Under the pieces are notes generated by a model. That model was not told where the DNA came from, did not search any database, and saw nothing but the letters and a program-made list of their open reading frames with translations. This document shows, in pieces, positions 29,001-38,440 of a stretch of 64,000 nt of DNA (its first letter is position 1; every line of letters starts with the position of its first letter). Made by a program: the position numbers and the translations under genes. Origin of the DNA: Trichomonas vaginalis G3 (lineage: Eukaryota; Parabasalia; Trichomonadida; Trichomonadidae); contig NC_067203.1 of the NCBI RefSeq assembly GCF_026262505.1, positions 7,192,001 through 7,256,000 on the forward strand, written 5' to 3'.

Positions 29001-32000
29001 CATATAATGAACAATTCTTTATTCAAATTGGTCACTTTGAAGAAGTTCGAATTGATGTTGAAGTTGAATGTTTCATTCCTCAATTGGAATTCACAATTCC
29101 TCGTAGTTGTGATGATCCAACAACTTGTTCAATCAAAGCGAAGAAATCTATAAAGAAACAACCATCTCAGTTTGAAGTGCAAGAAACTAAATTATCTGTT
29201 GTCGAAAACGATTTAGTTTACCAGCAATTGCAAAATGTTCCTTTAGTTGGCTCAGTAAGAAGGAAGAGAAAACAAGAACTACAGAAAGAATACGATGGTT
29301 TCATTGTTTCTAAATATGATTTCGATCTTGGAAAAATTGTATTTGGTCAAACAAAGGAATTCCATTTGAAATGCAAGACAATTTCACCTTTCCCGCTCTC
29401 TTTCACATTAAATACACAATCATTAAGTGGAACAGGATTTTCAATAGAAACATCATCATTTAATAATGTTCCTCCGAATACAGAAATTGATATTCCTATT
29501 GTTTTTAATGTCCAAAAGAGAAAGAATAATTGTTTAGGAGAAGTTGAATTTCCAATACCTTTTGTGATGTCTACGGATTTCGCTTTGATTGTTTATCTCA
29601 AAGCAAATCTTATAATGCCTGTTATTAACTTATCACAACAACATTTCGATTTCGGAAACGTTGTTGTTGGACAGACATTGATTTTGGCATTGCAACTACA
29701 AAATATGAATGAAGTTCCTTGCGAATACAAGTTTGGAGAAGCAGAATACACAAATGTATTGCAAAGGAATGTGATGCAAGGAGTTCCTTCTCCTTACACA
29801 GCGAATCCATCCAGTGGAATTCTTCCTCCTTCTTCTTTCATCAACGTCGAAATTGCTTTTGCTCCTAAGTCAGAGAAAAACTTTTCGATGCAATTCCCAA
29901 TCGAAATCAAACACAACACAAAACCATTGTATGTTACATTAAAAGGAAATGGCATACAATTGAAAGTTGTCTTTGATCCACCATCATTAAAGATGCCTCC
30001 AATGATTCCTTATTCAGATTTAACGACAACAACTGTTTTGTTGAAGAATCCAACGAATTATCCAATCGAAGTCATGGCAAATCAATTCGATTTGCAGTTA
30101 TTAATTGATTCCCTTGAAGCCAAGCAAGCTCAAATGGATAAAGAAAAGAACCAAGAACTCGAAAAGAAGATTAAATCAATGACAAGTCAAGAAAGTCTTG
30201 GTCATCCTATGAAAGACGCTTCTGAAGAAATTATGTTCACCAACCAAACGATTTCAAGATTCTCCATTTGTGTAATTGTCAATGGTATAAGTGGAAGTGG
30301 AAGAACAACAGTTGCTAAAGCTATTTCTGAATATTTGGATGTTCCTTTGTTAAACCTCAAAGAAGTTTGGGCTGATCTAATTCAAAGTGAAAATAAAAAT
30401 GGCCCAGATTATACAAATGCAATCAAAGATAAGATAAGTCAACAACGATATGCAAATGGATTCATTGTTGATGGTCTTGATGCATTGCCTGAAACATCAG
30501 ATACAGATACATTAATCATGCATTGTTTGAAGGCAAAGAATGCAATGGATGATGTTTTCAACAATCCATTGCAAGTCTTCCAACATCAGGAACAAACAGC
30601 AGCAGAACTCGCTCTTTCTTATTTGTTGGGAGCTCTCGAAGGTCATTATGTCTTCCAAATTGCTCTTAAAGCAAATATTGATCTGATGAACGAAAGACAC
30701 TCTCAACAAGAAGTTGTTGAAGCAAAGAAGAAAGAGGAAGAAGCAGCAAGAGAAAAAGAAATGTTATTCCAAATCACAGAGGAAGATTATGCAGCTTTAT
30801 CTCCAGAAGAACAAGAAGAAGTTGATAAGAAACGTGGTGAACTTCGAAAGAGAATGTTAAGAGGAATTTTGGCAACAATTAAAGAACAAGACACAGAAAC
30901 AGATAAAAAGAGCAGATCTAAGCATAAACATAGATCATCAAAAGCAGTTGACAAATCAGAGAAATCTGATGAAAAAGAATCAAGTCGATCCAAATCATCG
31001 AAACATCATAGATCAAGGAAAGACAAAGATAAAGAAGAGAAAGAAGAAAAGCCAGCCACACCACCAGAAAAAGATGCTCCTGTTGCAGCGAAACCAGAGC
31101 AGAAACCAAGAAAGAAAGGTGTTCCTTCAGATCCAACAGAATACGAAATTGCTAGTTACATGTTCTCTTTAGGTTCAATGACAGCAAAAATAAGAGAAGG
31201 AATTAATTTCACAGTTATTGATCCTTTGTCAATTATTGGAATGGAATCAAGAGAAGTTTTACCAAAAGTTGAAGAAATTCCACCAGAAAACACACAATCA
31301 AAAGAAACTCTTCAACAATCTGGATCTAATCGTGCTTCAAAGTCAAACTTGAGTCAGCCAAACTCCAACCAAATTTCCAAACAAAATCTTATGCAGCAAC
31401 CAGCTTCAAATGTTGCTTCTAAAGAAGTTATACAAGAAGTCAAACCAGAAGAAGAGGAAAAGAAGGAAGAAATAAAGACAACTCCTCATATTACTCAATT
31501 GAACACAATTGTCATTGACATTAACAATGGAGATCCAGAATCAATCAATGAAGAAGCAAAGAGATTTATCCCTCAAATCAACGGATTAAAGAACAAGATT
31601 TTCGCAGCTCAAATTCCAGAACAAAGATTAATAATGCCTGAACAAACAACATACAAGAAAGCAACATTATCTCAGATGCCAGATCATTTCTACATCCAAC
31701 TTGAAACAGAAGATAACGAGAAAATGATACAATGGTTAGATTCTCGTCCATCAACTGTTAGCTCAAATACAGGAGGTAGAAAGAGCCGCACAAAAACAAA
31801 CAAGAGAGAACCAAGTGTCGTTGATGATTTGGACACTTCAAAGAATACTCCAAGATGGGTAATTGGACCAAACTCAGAGAAAGCATTGACAATTGTTTTC
31901 GAGCCAAAATTTGTTGGAACATTTTCCGATAACATCATTTTCACATTGACAAATGGTATGGCTGATACATTTAAACTTCATGTCAGTGGTGAATGTTATT

Positions 32001-35000
32001 GCCCTGAATTCGATCGCAATCCTAAAACAATGTTCACTAAAGTTGTTCCTCGTTTAGACAAAGGTTGTGAAGGCGCTTTCATTTTGGATACAAATGAATT
32101 CAATTTCGGACCTTTGTTAGTGAACAAAGATAAAGGAAATGCAAAGGGAACACCTCAAAATGGACCTTCTCCTTACAAAGGTGTTGCAACTATCACGAAT
32201 ACTTCACAATTCCCAATCGAATTTACTGCTCAAATAACAGATCTCACAGGACACAATGGTTTCTCAATAGAAAATAATAATTTCATTGTGGAGAAAGATC
32301 AGTCTTATCCATTCGTGTTCAAGTTCAATGCAACTAATGCTGAGATTTACAAATCTCAAATCAAACTCTTCGCGCAAGATAATCCTGAACCATTTTCTTT
32401 CAATGTTTCCGCAGAAGGTTGCATTCCTTGCATTGAACCTTCAACAACATCATTAGACTTCGAGAAACTGTTGTTGAATCAAACAAGAACTCTCAAAGTC
32501 GAGTTGAAGAACACTGGATTAATTCCTGCTGCTTGGGCATTCAAGAACATTGCAACATTAGATAAGAACTTTACTTTGAATGCAACAGAAGGAATTATTA
32601 ATCCAAAGTCAACATTCGTCTTGACAGCGACATTCACTTCAGCGAAGGCTGTCGTTATCAAGAAAGGTTTGACTTTGGAAGTGTCAAATAGAGATAAGAC
32701 GAAAGCATTTTCTTCATATAATTTCAACTTCCAAGCTGAAGCATTCGAAATCAATGTAGATTTCCAGTTCCCGAAGGGCATGGATTGCTTAGATTTCGGT
32801 CCATTGAAGGTTTCACAGCCAAAGACATTGAGTTGCACATTATTGAACAAAGGAAAATATCAAGGAAACTTCAAAGTTCAATTCACGAATCCGAAATTGA
32901 ACCAGAATTTCCAGATTTCTCCAATGGAAGGAGTTATTCCTCCTGGAAAGACTCCTGCAACAATTTCCTTCACATTTATGTGCAACAAAGTCCAGAAGTT
33001 CGTCAATACTAAAGGAATCCAAATTCTTTTGAGTGATGCAACAACGGGAAGCAAAACAGATACTCTTCCAATTTCATTCAACGCTGCAACAATGTACAGC
33101 CAATTCACAATTCAGCCGCAGAAGAAGATTGACTTTGGACCTGTAACTGTTTTGAATAATGAAGCCAAACAGATAACATTAACTAACACTGGTGTATTCC
33201 CATTCGATTACGAAGTCACTCCTAAACCAGAGAAATTGAATCCTGAAGTAGAAAGCGAAAAAGGATCAACTAAAAATGGAAAGAACACGAAACAAGCGAA
33301 AGCTCCTCCTGCAAAGAAGAACCAGAAGAAACCAAACGAAAAAGGAGTTTCTTTCGGACAATTCCTTATCAATCCTTCTTCAGGATCTGTTGCTCCAGGA
33401 GCATCTGTTACAATTGATGCAGAATTCAATCCACAAATTCCAGGAAACTCCAATTCTGTCGCGATTTTCAACATCACAGACGCGCCTGCAAATGGTGGAA
33501 AGGTTAACTTCTCTCTCATGGGATCAAGCCACATTCCAGGCATAGAATGTACTCATTACGAAAAGATCTTTGCTGGACTGACATTGGCTTTATCTTACGA
33601 CAGACCGAAGTTGACACAAAATGCTTTCATTGAAGACGAACAAACTTTAGTTTTCATGCCAATTGTTGTTGGAACGAAATCCAAGGTTACCGCCAAAATT
33701 ATTAACAACCAACCAATTCCATGTTCTGTTGATTTATCTGTGAAACCGAAGGCCAAAGCTTCTGGACAATTCCCATTCGATGTCAGCGAGAAAACACTTA
33801 ATTTGAATGGAAACTCAGAAGCAACATTTGATGTCACGTTTTCTCCAAGTGGAGTTGACAAATTCCTTGGACAATTTGAAGCCAATGTAAAGAATGGAAC
33901 TGATGCAGCCACTAAATGCCTCAAGTTCTCTGTCGAAGGTGTTGGTTCTCTACCACAGATTTCTCCTGTTGGTCTTGATAAACCAGGCAAGAATTCCTCA
34001 GTTTATCAAATCAACATGGGTAAAACATTGGTTGGATTTTCACGCCAGAAATCAATTGTTGTCAAGAATGATGGGGTTATCTCAACGAAATTGCAGATTT
34101 CCGCGAAGCCATCTCCTGATTTCGAATTAGTTGGAATTGATGCAGGAACTACATACAACATTGATCCAAACAGAATGTTGGATTTGCCAATAATGTTCTC
34201 TCCTTCTAAAGTGAGGAAATGTCAATTCGAAGTCACTGTTACTTTGGTTGACAATCCAAAGGGTTCTTTGAACTTTGTTGTCAACGCTGAAGGCTTCAGC
34301 GAAGACATCGTTTTAGAAGGAGTCAAAGGCGAAGACGAATTAATGATGCCTGATACAGTTGTTGGTCGCCAGAATTCTGTTGTTTTCACAATGAAGAATG
34401 TTTCACCAGCAGATATCAGATTCCAGTGGCAAGCTCATCCTGATTTCACTTTCTCTCCTTCTGTAGGACACTTGAGACTCGGAAAATCTAAGGAAATCAC
34501 AATTTCTTACTTCTCCGACAAGCCTGTCAAACATCAAGGAACCAAGATTGCCTGCACATGGACAAGAATCAACTTAGCAGCTGCTAATTCTCCTGATTGG
34601 GATGATTCGATGAAAGTTGTTAAATTTGTCCAGAAATCTGTTCTCGAAGCAATGCAGCAACCACAAGAGGAAGAAGTCAAAGAAACTAAACCAGGAAAGA
34701 ATGGAAAGAGACAAACATCATCAAGAGGATCTGTTAGAGGTTCCCATGCTGATGTTAAAGCAGCTACGCAAGCAAAGGATTCTCCATTACAACAGCAGCA
34801 AGCTAAAGATCCAAAGAATGATGGTGACACATTTGTTAAAGTTATTGAAGTTAAACCAGAACCAGAGAACACAATACAGCCAAATAGCAAGCCTAATAGC
34901 ATGGCTATCAAGGTCTTTGCTATTTCAGATTCAATCAAATATGTAATTGACACGAATGAAGTCAACTTCAGTCCAACAATGATGTTTGAAACTCGTTCGG

Positions 35001-35662
35001 CAGATGTTAAAATTACAAATCCGACGACAATTAGATTTGATTATTCCTGGAGAATCTCAGAATTCAAGTCCCTCAGAAGTGATTATCTTACTACACATGG
35101 ATATCCTCTTAAAGTTTCCCCACACACAGGTTTCATCGAACCTGGTGGTTCAACAGTTTTCCATATTGTTTTCGCTCCAATGGAAGTTGATGATTTCACG
35201 GCATCATTGACATGTGATATTCCATTTATCCAGACCCCTCCACCTCAAGTCAAAGTCACTGGTCTATCAAGACGTCCTTTGTGCCACTTCAATGTTCAAT
35301 TATCAGACTATCTCACAAGAAGACATCCGGATTATTCTTACAAGTTACCAACAGATGTCAAAGTCATCGAAATCTTTGCGAAGAAAGTCGGTGCAAAAGC
35401 TATGTACAGATTCGAAGTTATCAATCCTACATCCACTCCTTACGAAGTTACTTTCTCGAGAGTTGACAATGGAGAACCTCTCGCAAACAAAGTTAATTGC
35501 GAAACTCCAAATGCTTTACTTTCGAGTGGAAAAAGATTCACCGCTGCTTTCTCCTACATTCCGGATTCTCACAAGACAATAGAGAGCCTCTGGGAATTCA
35601 GAATTGGAGGACATGATGGTGTTGTAACAATTCTCGTAGTTGGCAGAATTATGCCGCAATAA
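26066..35662 (+). CDS. HYDIN-like axonemal protein with adenylate-kinase-like insert
   Basis: A 3198-residue protein built mainly of repeated ASH/MSP-type beta-sandwich domains (patterns such as FxNVGVxxxxxxxLxNxGxxPxxF and PPxxxxxIxVxFxP), as in HYDIN, which sits on the central-pair microtubules of motile flagella. Near residues 1395-1500 is an adenylate-kinase-like insert with a P-loop (GISGSGRTT, about 1407-1415) and FIVDGLDALPE; HYDIN carries the same insert. It is followed by a charged Lys/Glu/Ser-rich linker (about 1555-1780) and further ASH domains to the C-terminus. Trichomonads have several flagella, so the role fits. The start is the ATG at 26066; the open frame begins earlier only at a TTG. 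No intron or break is seen. Confidence 0.87.
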   Translation: MKVIRIEPSCITFPNTYISAVSQYTLTIYNDGEDTNTLTWRRYSTTSEEEKVSEKFIEEDSTDRNEKVESLQYLSEIFVVDQKPFEVWPHSSKQILVKYQPQLAQPYNETAYLQSNKFDERIPVQFTGLGLPPDAVFNVSAVNIGHVVLDSVLDYKIVLQNVGQVDVDFKYNNDPSRYFVFNPSSGHIPIGASKEIIATFTANFVGSFNEDFEFKIKGAVKNFPRVNFYGRVVGPSYTINTKAITFGDVSFGFIHTKTFEIENKSDIPFDYTFVLEYNGDFSGREFAITPISETIGKYGKQTVKVEFIPTKIQKYNLKMHMNIARLGQNLVSIPISANCISPEILLTNATVDLGNVFIGYQYTGSVTLVDNTEFPAKFEFVDTNDSSKLQADIEIVKHNGQIDARSKTDFQFKFTPLQLGPLNIVQYINILGSADKPLSYCIKAVGIGPAISLSQQQLSWGSIPVLKKYNQKLVLTNNGKIVANFKASVESEQSVFSLNTLRGTIKPNESTTIEVTAFLDDNTEFKGKLIFEFENLTPIIVPLKAKGVGTAVSASIPMDTIDFGYIYANQQITKTITFTNKGRKPQEIRFTLTKPRLETEDKNCFSFKVIPDSEVIEKNESAEFTIVMSCTKPVGFSMNMQVNSSQGRQREELFSPMVKGTFVKPNVTFSTQNLEFKHLHDILKEKEYLEMTGQKVPSQALLTDEEKELAITNNSKLPLTMTIDCPEPFSSSLNTFTLQPKESVNCIVTFSTAFKTDFACETILKKLNISLKDLPQKLTVNLKGQIVFPNIDFNPTGSVVFGSMLKNTEQTKNIVLKNPTELPATLEWELMPTGDSKVDLSKIFDIYPIRSTIPPGGEDTMHFSFFAMNNQGANVTYEANAVCKVEGGPEYSIPLFGGSADISYTIEPLQLNFGKKSYLTPITSSINFTNTCEVPLKFAVRVPKACKLNQLSFTPCEGTLEPHQTIQLGINIITGMPIAYNEQFFIQIGHFEEVRIDVEVECFIPQLEFTIPRSCDDPTTCSIKAKKSIKKQPSQFEVQETKLSVVENDLVYQQLQNVPLVGSVRRKRKQELQKEYDGFIVSKYDFDLGKIVFGQTKEFHLKCKTISPFPLSFTLNTQSLSGTGFSIETSSFNNVPPNTEIDIPIVFNVQKRKNNCLGEVEFPIPFVMSTDFALIVYLKANLIMPVINLSQQHFDFGNVVVGQTLILALQLQNMNEVPCEYKFGEAEYTNVLQRNVMQGVPSPYTANPSSGILPPSSFINVEIAFAPKSEKNFSMQFPIEIKHNTKPLYVTLKGNGIQLKVVFDPPSLKMPPMIPYSDLTTTTVLLKNPTNYPIEVMANQFDLQLLIDSLEAKQAQMDKEKNQELEKKIKSMTSQESLGHPMKDASEEIMFTNQTISRFSICVIVNGISGSGRTTVAKAISEYLDVPLLNLKEVWADLIQSENKNGPDYTNAIKDKISQQRYANGFIVDGLDALPETSDTDTLIMHCLKAKNAMDDVFNNPLQVFQHQEQTAAELALSYLLGALEGHYVFQIALKANIDLMNERHSQQEVVEAKKKEEEAAREKEMLFQITEEDYAALSPEEQEEVDKKRGELRKRMLRGILATIKEQDTETDKKSRSKHKHRSSKAVDKSEKSDEKESSRSKSSKHHRSRKDKDKEEKEEKPATPPEKDAPVAAKPEQKPRKKGVPSDPTEYEIASYMFSLGSMTAKIREGINFTVIDPLSIIGMESREVLPKVEEIPPENTQSKETLQQSGSNRASKSNLSQPNSNQISKQNLMQQPASNVASKEVIQEVKPEEEEKKEEIKTTPHITQLNTIVIDINNGDPESINEEAKRFIPQINGLKNKIFAAQIPEQRLIMPEQTTYKKATLSQMPDHFYIQLETEDNEKMIQWLDSRPSTVSSNTGGRKSRTKTNKREPSVVDDLDTSKNTPRWVIGPNSEKALTIVFEPKFVGTFSDNIIFTLTNGMADTFKLHVSGECYCPEFDRNPKTMFTKVVPRLDKGCEGAFILDTNEFNFGPLLVNKDKGNAKGTPQNGPSPYKGVATITNTSQFPIEFTAQITDLTGHNGFSIENNNFIVEKDQSYPFVFKFNATNAEIYKSQIKLFAQDNPEPFSFNVSAEGCIPCIEPSTTSLDFEKLLLNQTRTLKVELKNTGLIPAAWAFKNIATLDKNFTLNATEGIINPKSTFVLTATFTSAKAVVIKKGLTLEVSNRDKTKAFSSYNFNFQAEAFEINVDFQFPKGMDCLDFGPLKVSQPKTLSCTLLNKGKYQGNFKVQFTNPKLNQNFQISPMEGVIPPGKTPATISFTFMCNKVQKFVNTKGIQILLSDATTGSKTDTLPISFNAATMYSQFTIQPQKKIDFGPVTVLNNEAKQITLTNTGVFPFDYEVTPKPEKLNPEVESEKGSTKNGKNTKQAKAPPAKKNQKKPNEKGVSFGQFLINPSSGSVAPGASVTIDAEFNPQIPGNSNSVAIFNITDAPANGGKVNFSLMGSSHIPGIECTHYEKIFAGLTLALSYDRPKLTQNAFIEDEQTLVFMPIVVGTKSKVTAKIINNQPIPCSVDLSVKPKAKASGQFPFDVSEKTLNLNGNSEATFDVTFSPSGVDKFLGQFEANVKNGTDAATKCLKFSVEGVGSLPQISPVGLDKPGKNSSVYQINMGKTLVGFSRQKSIVVKNDGVISTKLQISAKPSPDFELVGIDAGTTYNIDPNRMLDLPIMFSPSKVRKCQFEVTVTLVDNPKGSLNFVVNAEGFSEDIVLEGVKGEDELMMPDTVVGRQNSVVFTMKNVSPADIRFQWQAHPDFTFSPSVGHLRLGKSKEITISYFSDKPVKHQGTKIACTWTRINLAAANSPDWDDSMKVVKFVQKSVLEAMQQPQEEEVKETKPGKNGKRQTSSRGSVRGSHADVKAATQAKDSPLQQQQAKDPKNDGDTFVKVIEVKPEPENTIQPNSKPNSMAIKVFAISDSIKYVIDTNEVNFSPTMMFETRSADVKITNPTTIRFDYSWRISEFKSLRSDYLTTHGYPLKVSPHTGFIEPGGSTVFHIVFAPMEVDDFTASLTCDIPFIQTPPPQVKVTGLSRRPLCHFNVQLSDYLTRRHPDYSYKLPTDVKVIEIFAKKVGAKAMYRFEVINPTSTPYEVTFSRVDNGEPLANKVNCETPNALLSSGKRFTAAFSYIPDSHKTIESLWEFRIGGHDGVVTILVVGRIMPQ

Positions 35663-36390
35663 ATAAAATTTTTGTTTTTTATTATTTAAATTAAGCCATG
35701 ATTTTTACTGTAATGTGCTTTCAAGAATAAATAATGATTGAAAAATGTGATTATGTTGTTGAACTCTCATTTTTGAAATTATTGTTTTTTTGAATCTGAA
35801 TTTAATGGGGCGGCGACAAATTTGCCCAGCCAGTAAAGTATTCAATTTTTTTTTGCATTTTTTTTAAAGCTTCTTAACTTAAATCATGGAATGTCTCAAA
35901 GACAAAAGTAGCATACAGCATGTAAAGCTAAAGAAAGATAATCATAATTAATACCTTAATTTTTAATATTACGCATTTTTAGGTGCAAAATTTAAAAACA
36001 TTCTAATACAATAGAGCAGTTTCCAAAAGTAGCATACAGCATGTAAAGCTAAAGAAAGATAATCATAATTAATACCTTTAAAGTTTAAAATCTTGATTTT
36101 TTTTAAAATCAAATATTTATAACTTTAATACATACAGCTTAAACCTTATACTTGTTTTCTCTTGTGAGAAAGCAATCTTACAAAGCTAACAATCCTAAAA
36201 AATAAAGAATTAAAATTTAATAATTTAATCTAACAAAATTTCTCTCTTTATCCTTTTGCACTCTTTATATGCAACTCAAATCCATCATATAATATTCCTA
36301 TAATACTCTTGCCTCAAACAATGACGAACAAACTGCTATTCTCATTTAATTACAGACCAAATCTATTCAAATTTCTGAATTTTTAATTTT
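35663..36390. other. Intergenic region between HYDIN-like gene and interrupted gene
   Basis: AT-rich DNA with a direct repeat (see 35903-36080) and no recognisable gene. The last bases form the promoter of the interrupted gene at 36405. Confidence 0.5.
35903..36080. repeat. Direct repeat, two copies of about 57 bp
   Basis: Copies at 35903-35959 and 36024-36080, 121 bp apart, share AAAGTAGCATACAGC and continue identically through TAAAGCTAAAGAAAG and ATAATCATAATTAATACC. The spacing is almost that of the 120-bp satellite, but the sequence is unrelated. Confidence 0.75.
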
Positions 36391-36395
36391 CATTT
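36391..36395 (+). promoter_or_regulatory. Initiator TCATT of an interrupted host gene
   Basis: TCATT with its A 12 bases before the ATG at 36405 is a very good trichomonad initiator. It marks a real gene start just before the Polinton boundary. Confidence 0.6.
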
Positions 36396-36404
36396 CAATT
36401 TCAA

Positions 36405-36486
36405 ATGGAATTAGAAGAAGAAACTATCTTTACTGTTATGGATCTTTGTAAATTTGGAGTTAAACAAGAAATACAAGCACAGTATG
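36405..36486 (+). pseudogene. 5' end of a host gene cut by a Polinton
   Basis: ATG at 36405 opens 27 codons (MELEEETIFTVMDLCKFG and onward) that run directly into the Polinton end AGTTAGTATAC at 36487. With the initiator upstream, this looks like the first exon-less part of a host gene disrupted by the outer Polinton. I cannot find its continuation after 63655. The family is unknown. Confidence 0.5.
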
Positions 36487-36815
36487 AGTTAGTATACATA
36501 TCTTCAGTACGGTGGCACTGCGCGTCATCTTACCGAAGTTATGTCAATCTGACACTTTACAAAACCACTAACGTATATTTTACATCGCATATGCAATATT
36601 TCTAATAACCTTAAACTATTTCTGCCACGTAAAGTATTTATCACATAAACCACTTCATCTCACCTCTCTGTACGTTATATATTGTGCGCAGGTCATTGCC
36701 CATGGCAACTCCCCGCGACACAATGCACGTGCATGAAAAAATAAACGTTCTCACTAACGTTCTCACTAACGTACACACTAACGTTCACACTAATGTTCTC
36801 ATTTACAAGAGTATG

Positions 36816-37124
36816 CTACTCCTCCCATTGCTGTGCTTCACACAATAGTTCATATTCTTCAGTATCGCTGCTGTCGCTCCAATCGTCAGAGTCAAAGTCG
36901 CTGTCATAATTAATGTTTATAAGTTTTGACAAATGTAATGAAACACGCTTACCGTTTGTATCTACTGCTTGTATAAACTTTCCATTATGTTTGCTATCAT
37001 AAATGCTTAAACTAACTTTACCCTTTCTCCCTCGTATCTGATAGAATGTATTCTCACGCGGAACGAAGAACAAATTCTTGAACTCATGACCGTTGTAGTT
37101 TGTTATCTCAATAGTTTTCGTCAT
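36816..37124 (-). CDS. Terminal-repeat-borne small acidic-tail protein, outer copy
   Basis: 102 residues beginning MTKTIEITNYNGHEFKN. The first 40 residues equal those of the inner copies; the acidic tail (DSDFDSDDWSDSSDTEE) differs but keeps its charge and the closing YELLCEAQQWEE. Function unknown. It looks whole. Its conservation in an otherwise diverged repeat suggests a useful product. Confidence 0.7.
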   Translation of the reverse strand: MTKTIEITNYNGHEFKNLFFVPRENTFYQIRGRKGKVSLSIYDSKHNGKFIQAVDTNGKRVSLHLSKLININYDSDFDSDDWSDSSDTEEYELLCEAQQWEE

Positions 37125-37190
37125 TTATATAAAAATAAATGATATCACCACCCTCACACGTATGAAAACATAGCACAAAAATAAATTTAG

Positions 37191-37236
37191 GGTAGAAGGT
37201 TAGATCTAACCTGATTTCTAACCTCATTTCTACCCT
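37191..37236. repeat. Variant palindromic module, outer Polinton
   Basis: It occupies the position of the GGTGAGATCTCACC modules of the inner element. Here the core is GGTTAGATCTAACC (37198-37211), with flanking GGTAGAA, TTTCTAACC and TTTCTACCC repeats. Every repeat has changed relative to the inner form, while the flanking sequence is conserved. Confidence 0.7.
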
Positions 37237-37242
37237 GTTGAA

Positions 37243-37325
37243 TTCATTGCTTTATAACTCTCTTCCTTTCTCCAACTCTTCTAGCTTCTTCCTAAGTTCA
37301 GCAATGTTGTCCTCATGAAGTTTAA
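37243..37325 (-). pseudogene. Fragment of the 78-residue Polinton gene
   Basis: It matches the C-terminal part of the inner gene at 62366-62602 (lysine/glutamate coiled-coil end, EELEKGREL type). It is cut at a TTAA (37322-37325), where unrelated sequence begins. Confidence 0.75.
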
Positions 37326-38079
37326 GGATGGGCACTCATTAGGGTGATGAAAAAAATCAAGTCTAGCAAAGTCAATATATTAAAAACAGTGAAGACTATT
37401 ATATAGCATTATAGTGCACAAGCTCAAATATTTAGTGATGCATTTCTCGAACTTATTTTATTTATAAGTTAACCTTGAAACATGAATTTTAGTATATTAT
37501 GAGCATATTTTTTTCTAATTTTGCAATACTTATAATATCATACCAGGATTCATGTGGAAGTCTAATATTTGGTATATAATATTCTTACAATAAATGTATT
37601 AATTCAATTATATTCAAAATGATGGGTCGCAATTTTTACTGAAATTGCAAATTTAATTTCAACAATGAAATTATTGTTTAAAAAAAATAGCACAACAGCA
37701 AGATGGACAATCATATATAGAATTATAATGCTCCATATAATGCTTGGATTTGATGCGTATATAATGTTATTTTTCGAACATCTTTGTAAAAAATTGATTT
37801 TTGTAATTTTTGAAAAAATTCGATTTTATTTCGAGATTTCCTCTATAGGTGAAGTATATTGAACAATATTCCTATGGGAGAAAATAATTGTAAGTATGAG
37901 TACTTTCATTAATACTATGGGTGCCATGGTTATCGCTCAAACGATCAAGTTATATCTCGATTGCGTAAATTGAAATTTTGCTATTTTCTAAATTCACGGC
38001 AACAACATTCTTTTATCCTGATCGTACATCACAATATTTGAATGTGCGACCATTTGTTCAAGAAACCGTCAAGTTATTC

Positions 38080-38092
38080 TTCATTTTTCATG
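38080..38092 (+). promoter_or_regulatory. Initiator TCATTTTT before transposase-like gene
   Basis: TCATTTTTC runs into the ATG at 38090, a classic trichomonad initiator arrangement. It favours MPRRTKAV as the start over the upstream ATG at 38042. Confidence 0.5.
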
Positions 38093-38440
38093 CCGCGGCG
38101 AACAAAAGCAGTTGCAAAGCGTATAAAGAACTTAGTTCAAAGCGCGAAAAATAGGGTAGAGCCATATGTCGTCAACACTGTTGAATTTGTGCTATCTGTA
38201 TTATTGAGCGGCGCTACATTTTGCCAATCAGAATTTCAATTCATGCTGAATAACATCAAAGTTCCGTCAGAAGCTACATTTCATCGAGTCCAAGAAAAGG
38301 TTGGTCGTGTTATCATAGAAGTTGCCAGAGAATCTGTTAATTATTGGAAATCTCGAATGAGAAAATGTTCGGGACTTTTGTTTGACGGTTCTTGTGTTGT
38401 AAACAGAAATTCATCAAAAGTGACACCTCAGAAAAGCTAA
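38090..38440 (+). CDS. Truncated transposase-like protein
   Basis: 116 residues starting MPRRTKAVAKRIKNLV. The pattern SGATFCQSEFQFMLNNIKVP, then SEATFHRVQEKVG and SGLLFDGSCVVNR, resembles the N-terminal part of DDE transposases of the Kolobok-like type. There a helical region selects the target and the Asp in FDGS would be the first catalytic residue. The reading frame then stops, so the catalytic domain is missing and the protein cannot be active as a transposase. The family assignment is by pattern only. Confidence 0.5.
   Translation: MPRRTKAVAKRIKNLVQSAKNRVEPYVVNTVEFVLSVLLSGATFCQSEFQFMLNNIKVPSEATFHRVQEKVGRVIIEVARESVNYWKSRMRKCSGLLFDGSCVVNRNSSKVTPQKS

Larger units (their letters stand above)
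36487..37240. repeat. Terminal repeat region of the outer Polinton
   Basis: It is collinear with the inner terminal repeat and shares the end, ACACTTTACAAAACC, the small gene and the palindromic module. The non-coding parts are strongly diverged. A run of short ACGTTCTCACTA-type repeats lies at 36745-36803; related sequence occurs at the same place in the inner repeats. Confidence 0.8.

Noticed and set aside
36475-36486. Target duplication of the outer Polinton
   Set aside because: The other end of the outer element is missing, so no duplication can be confirmed.
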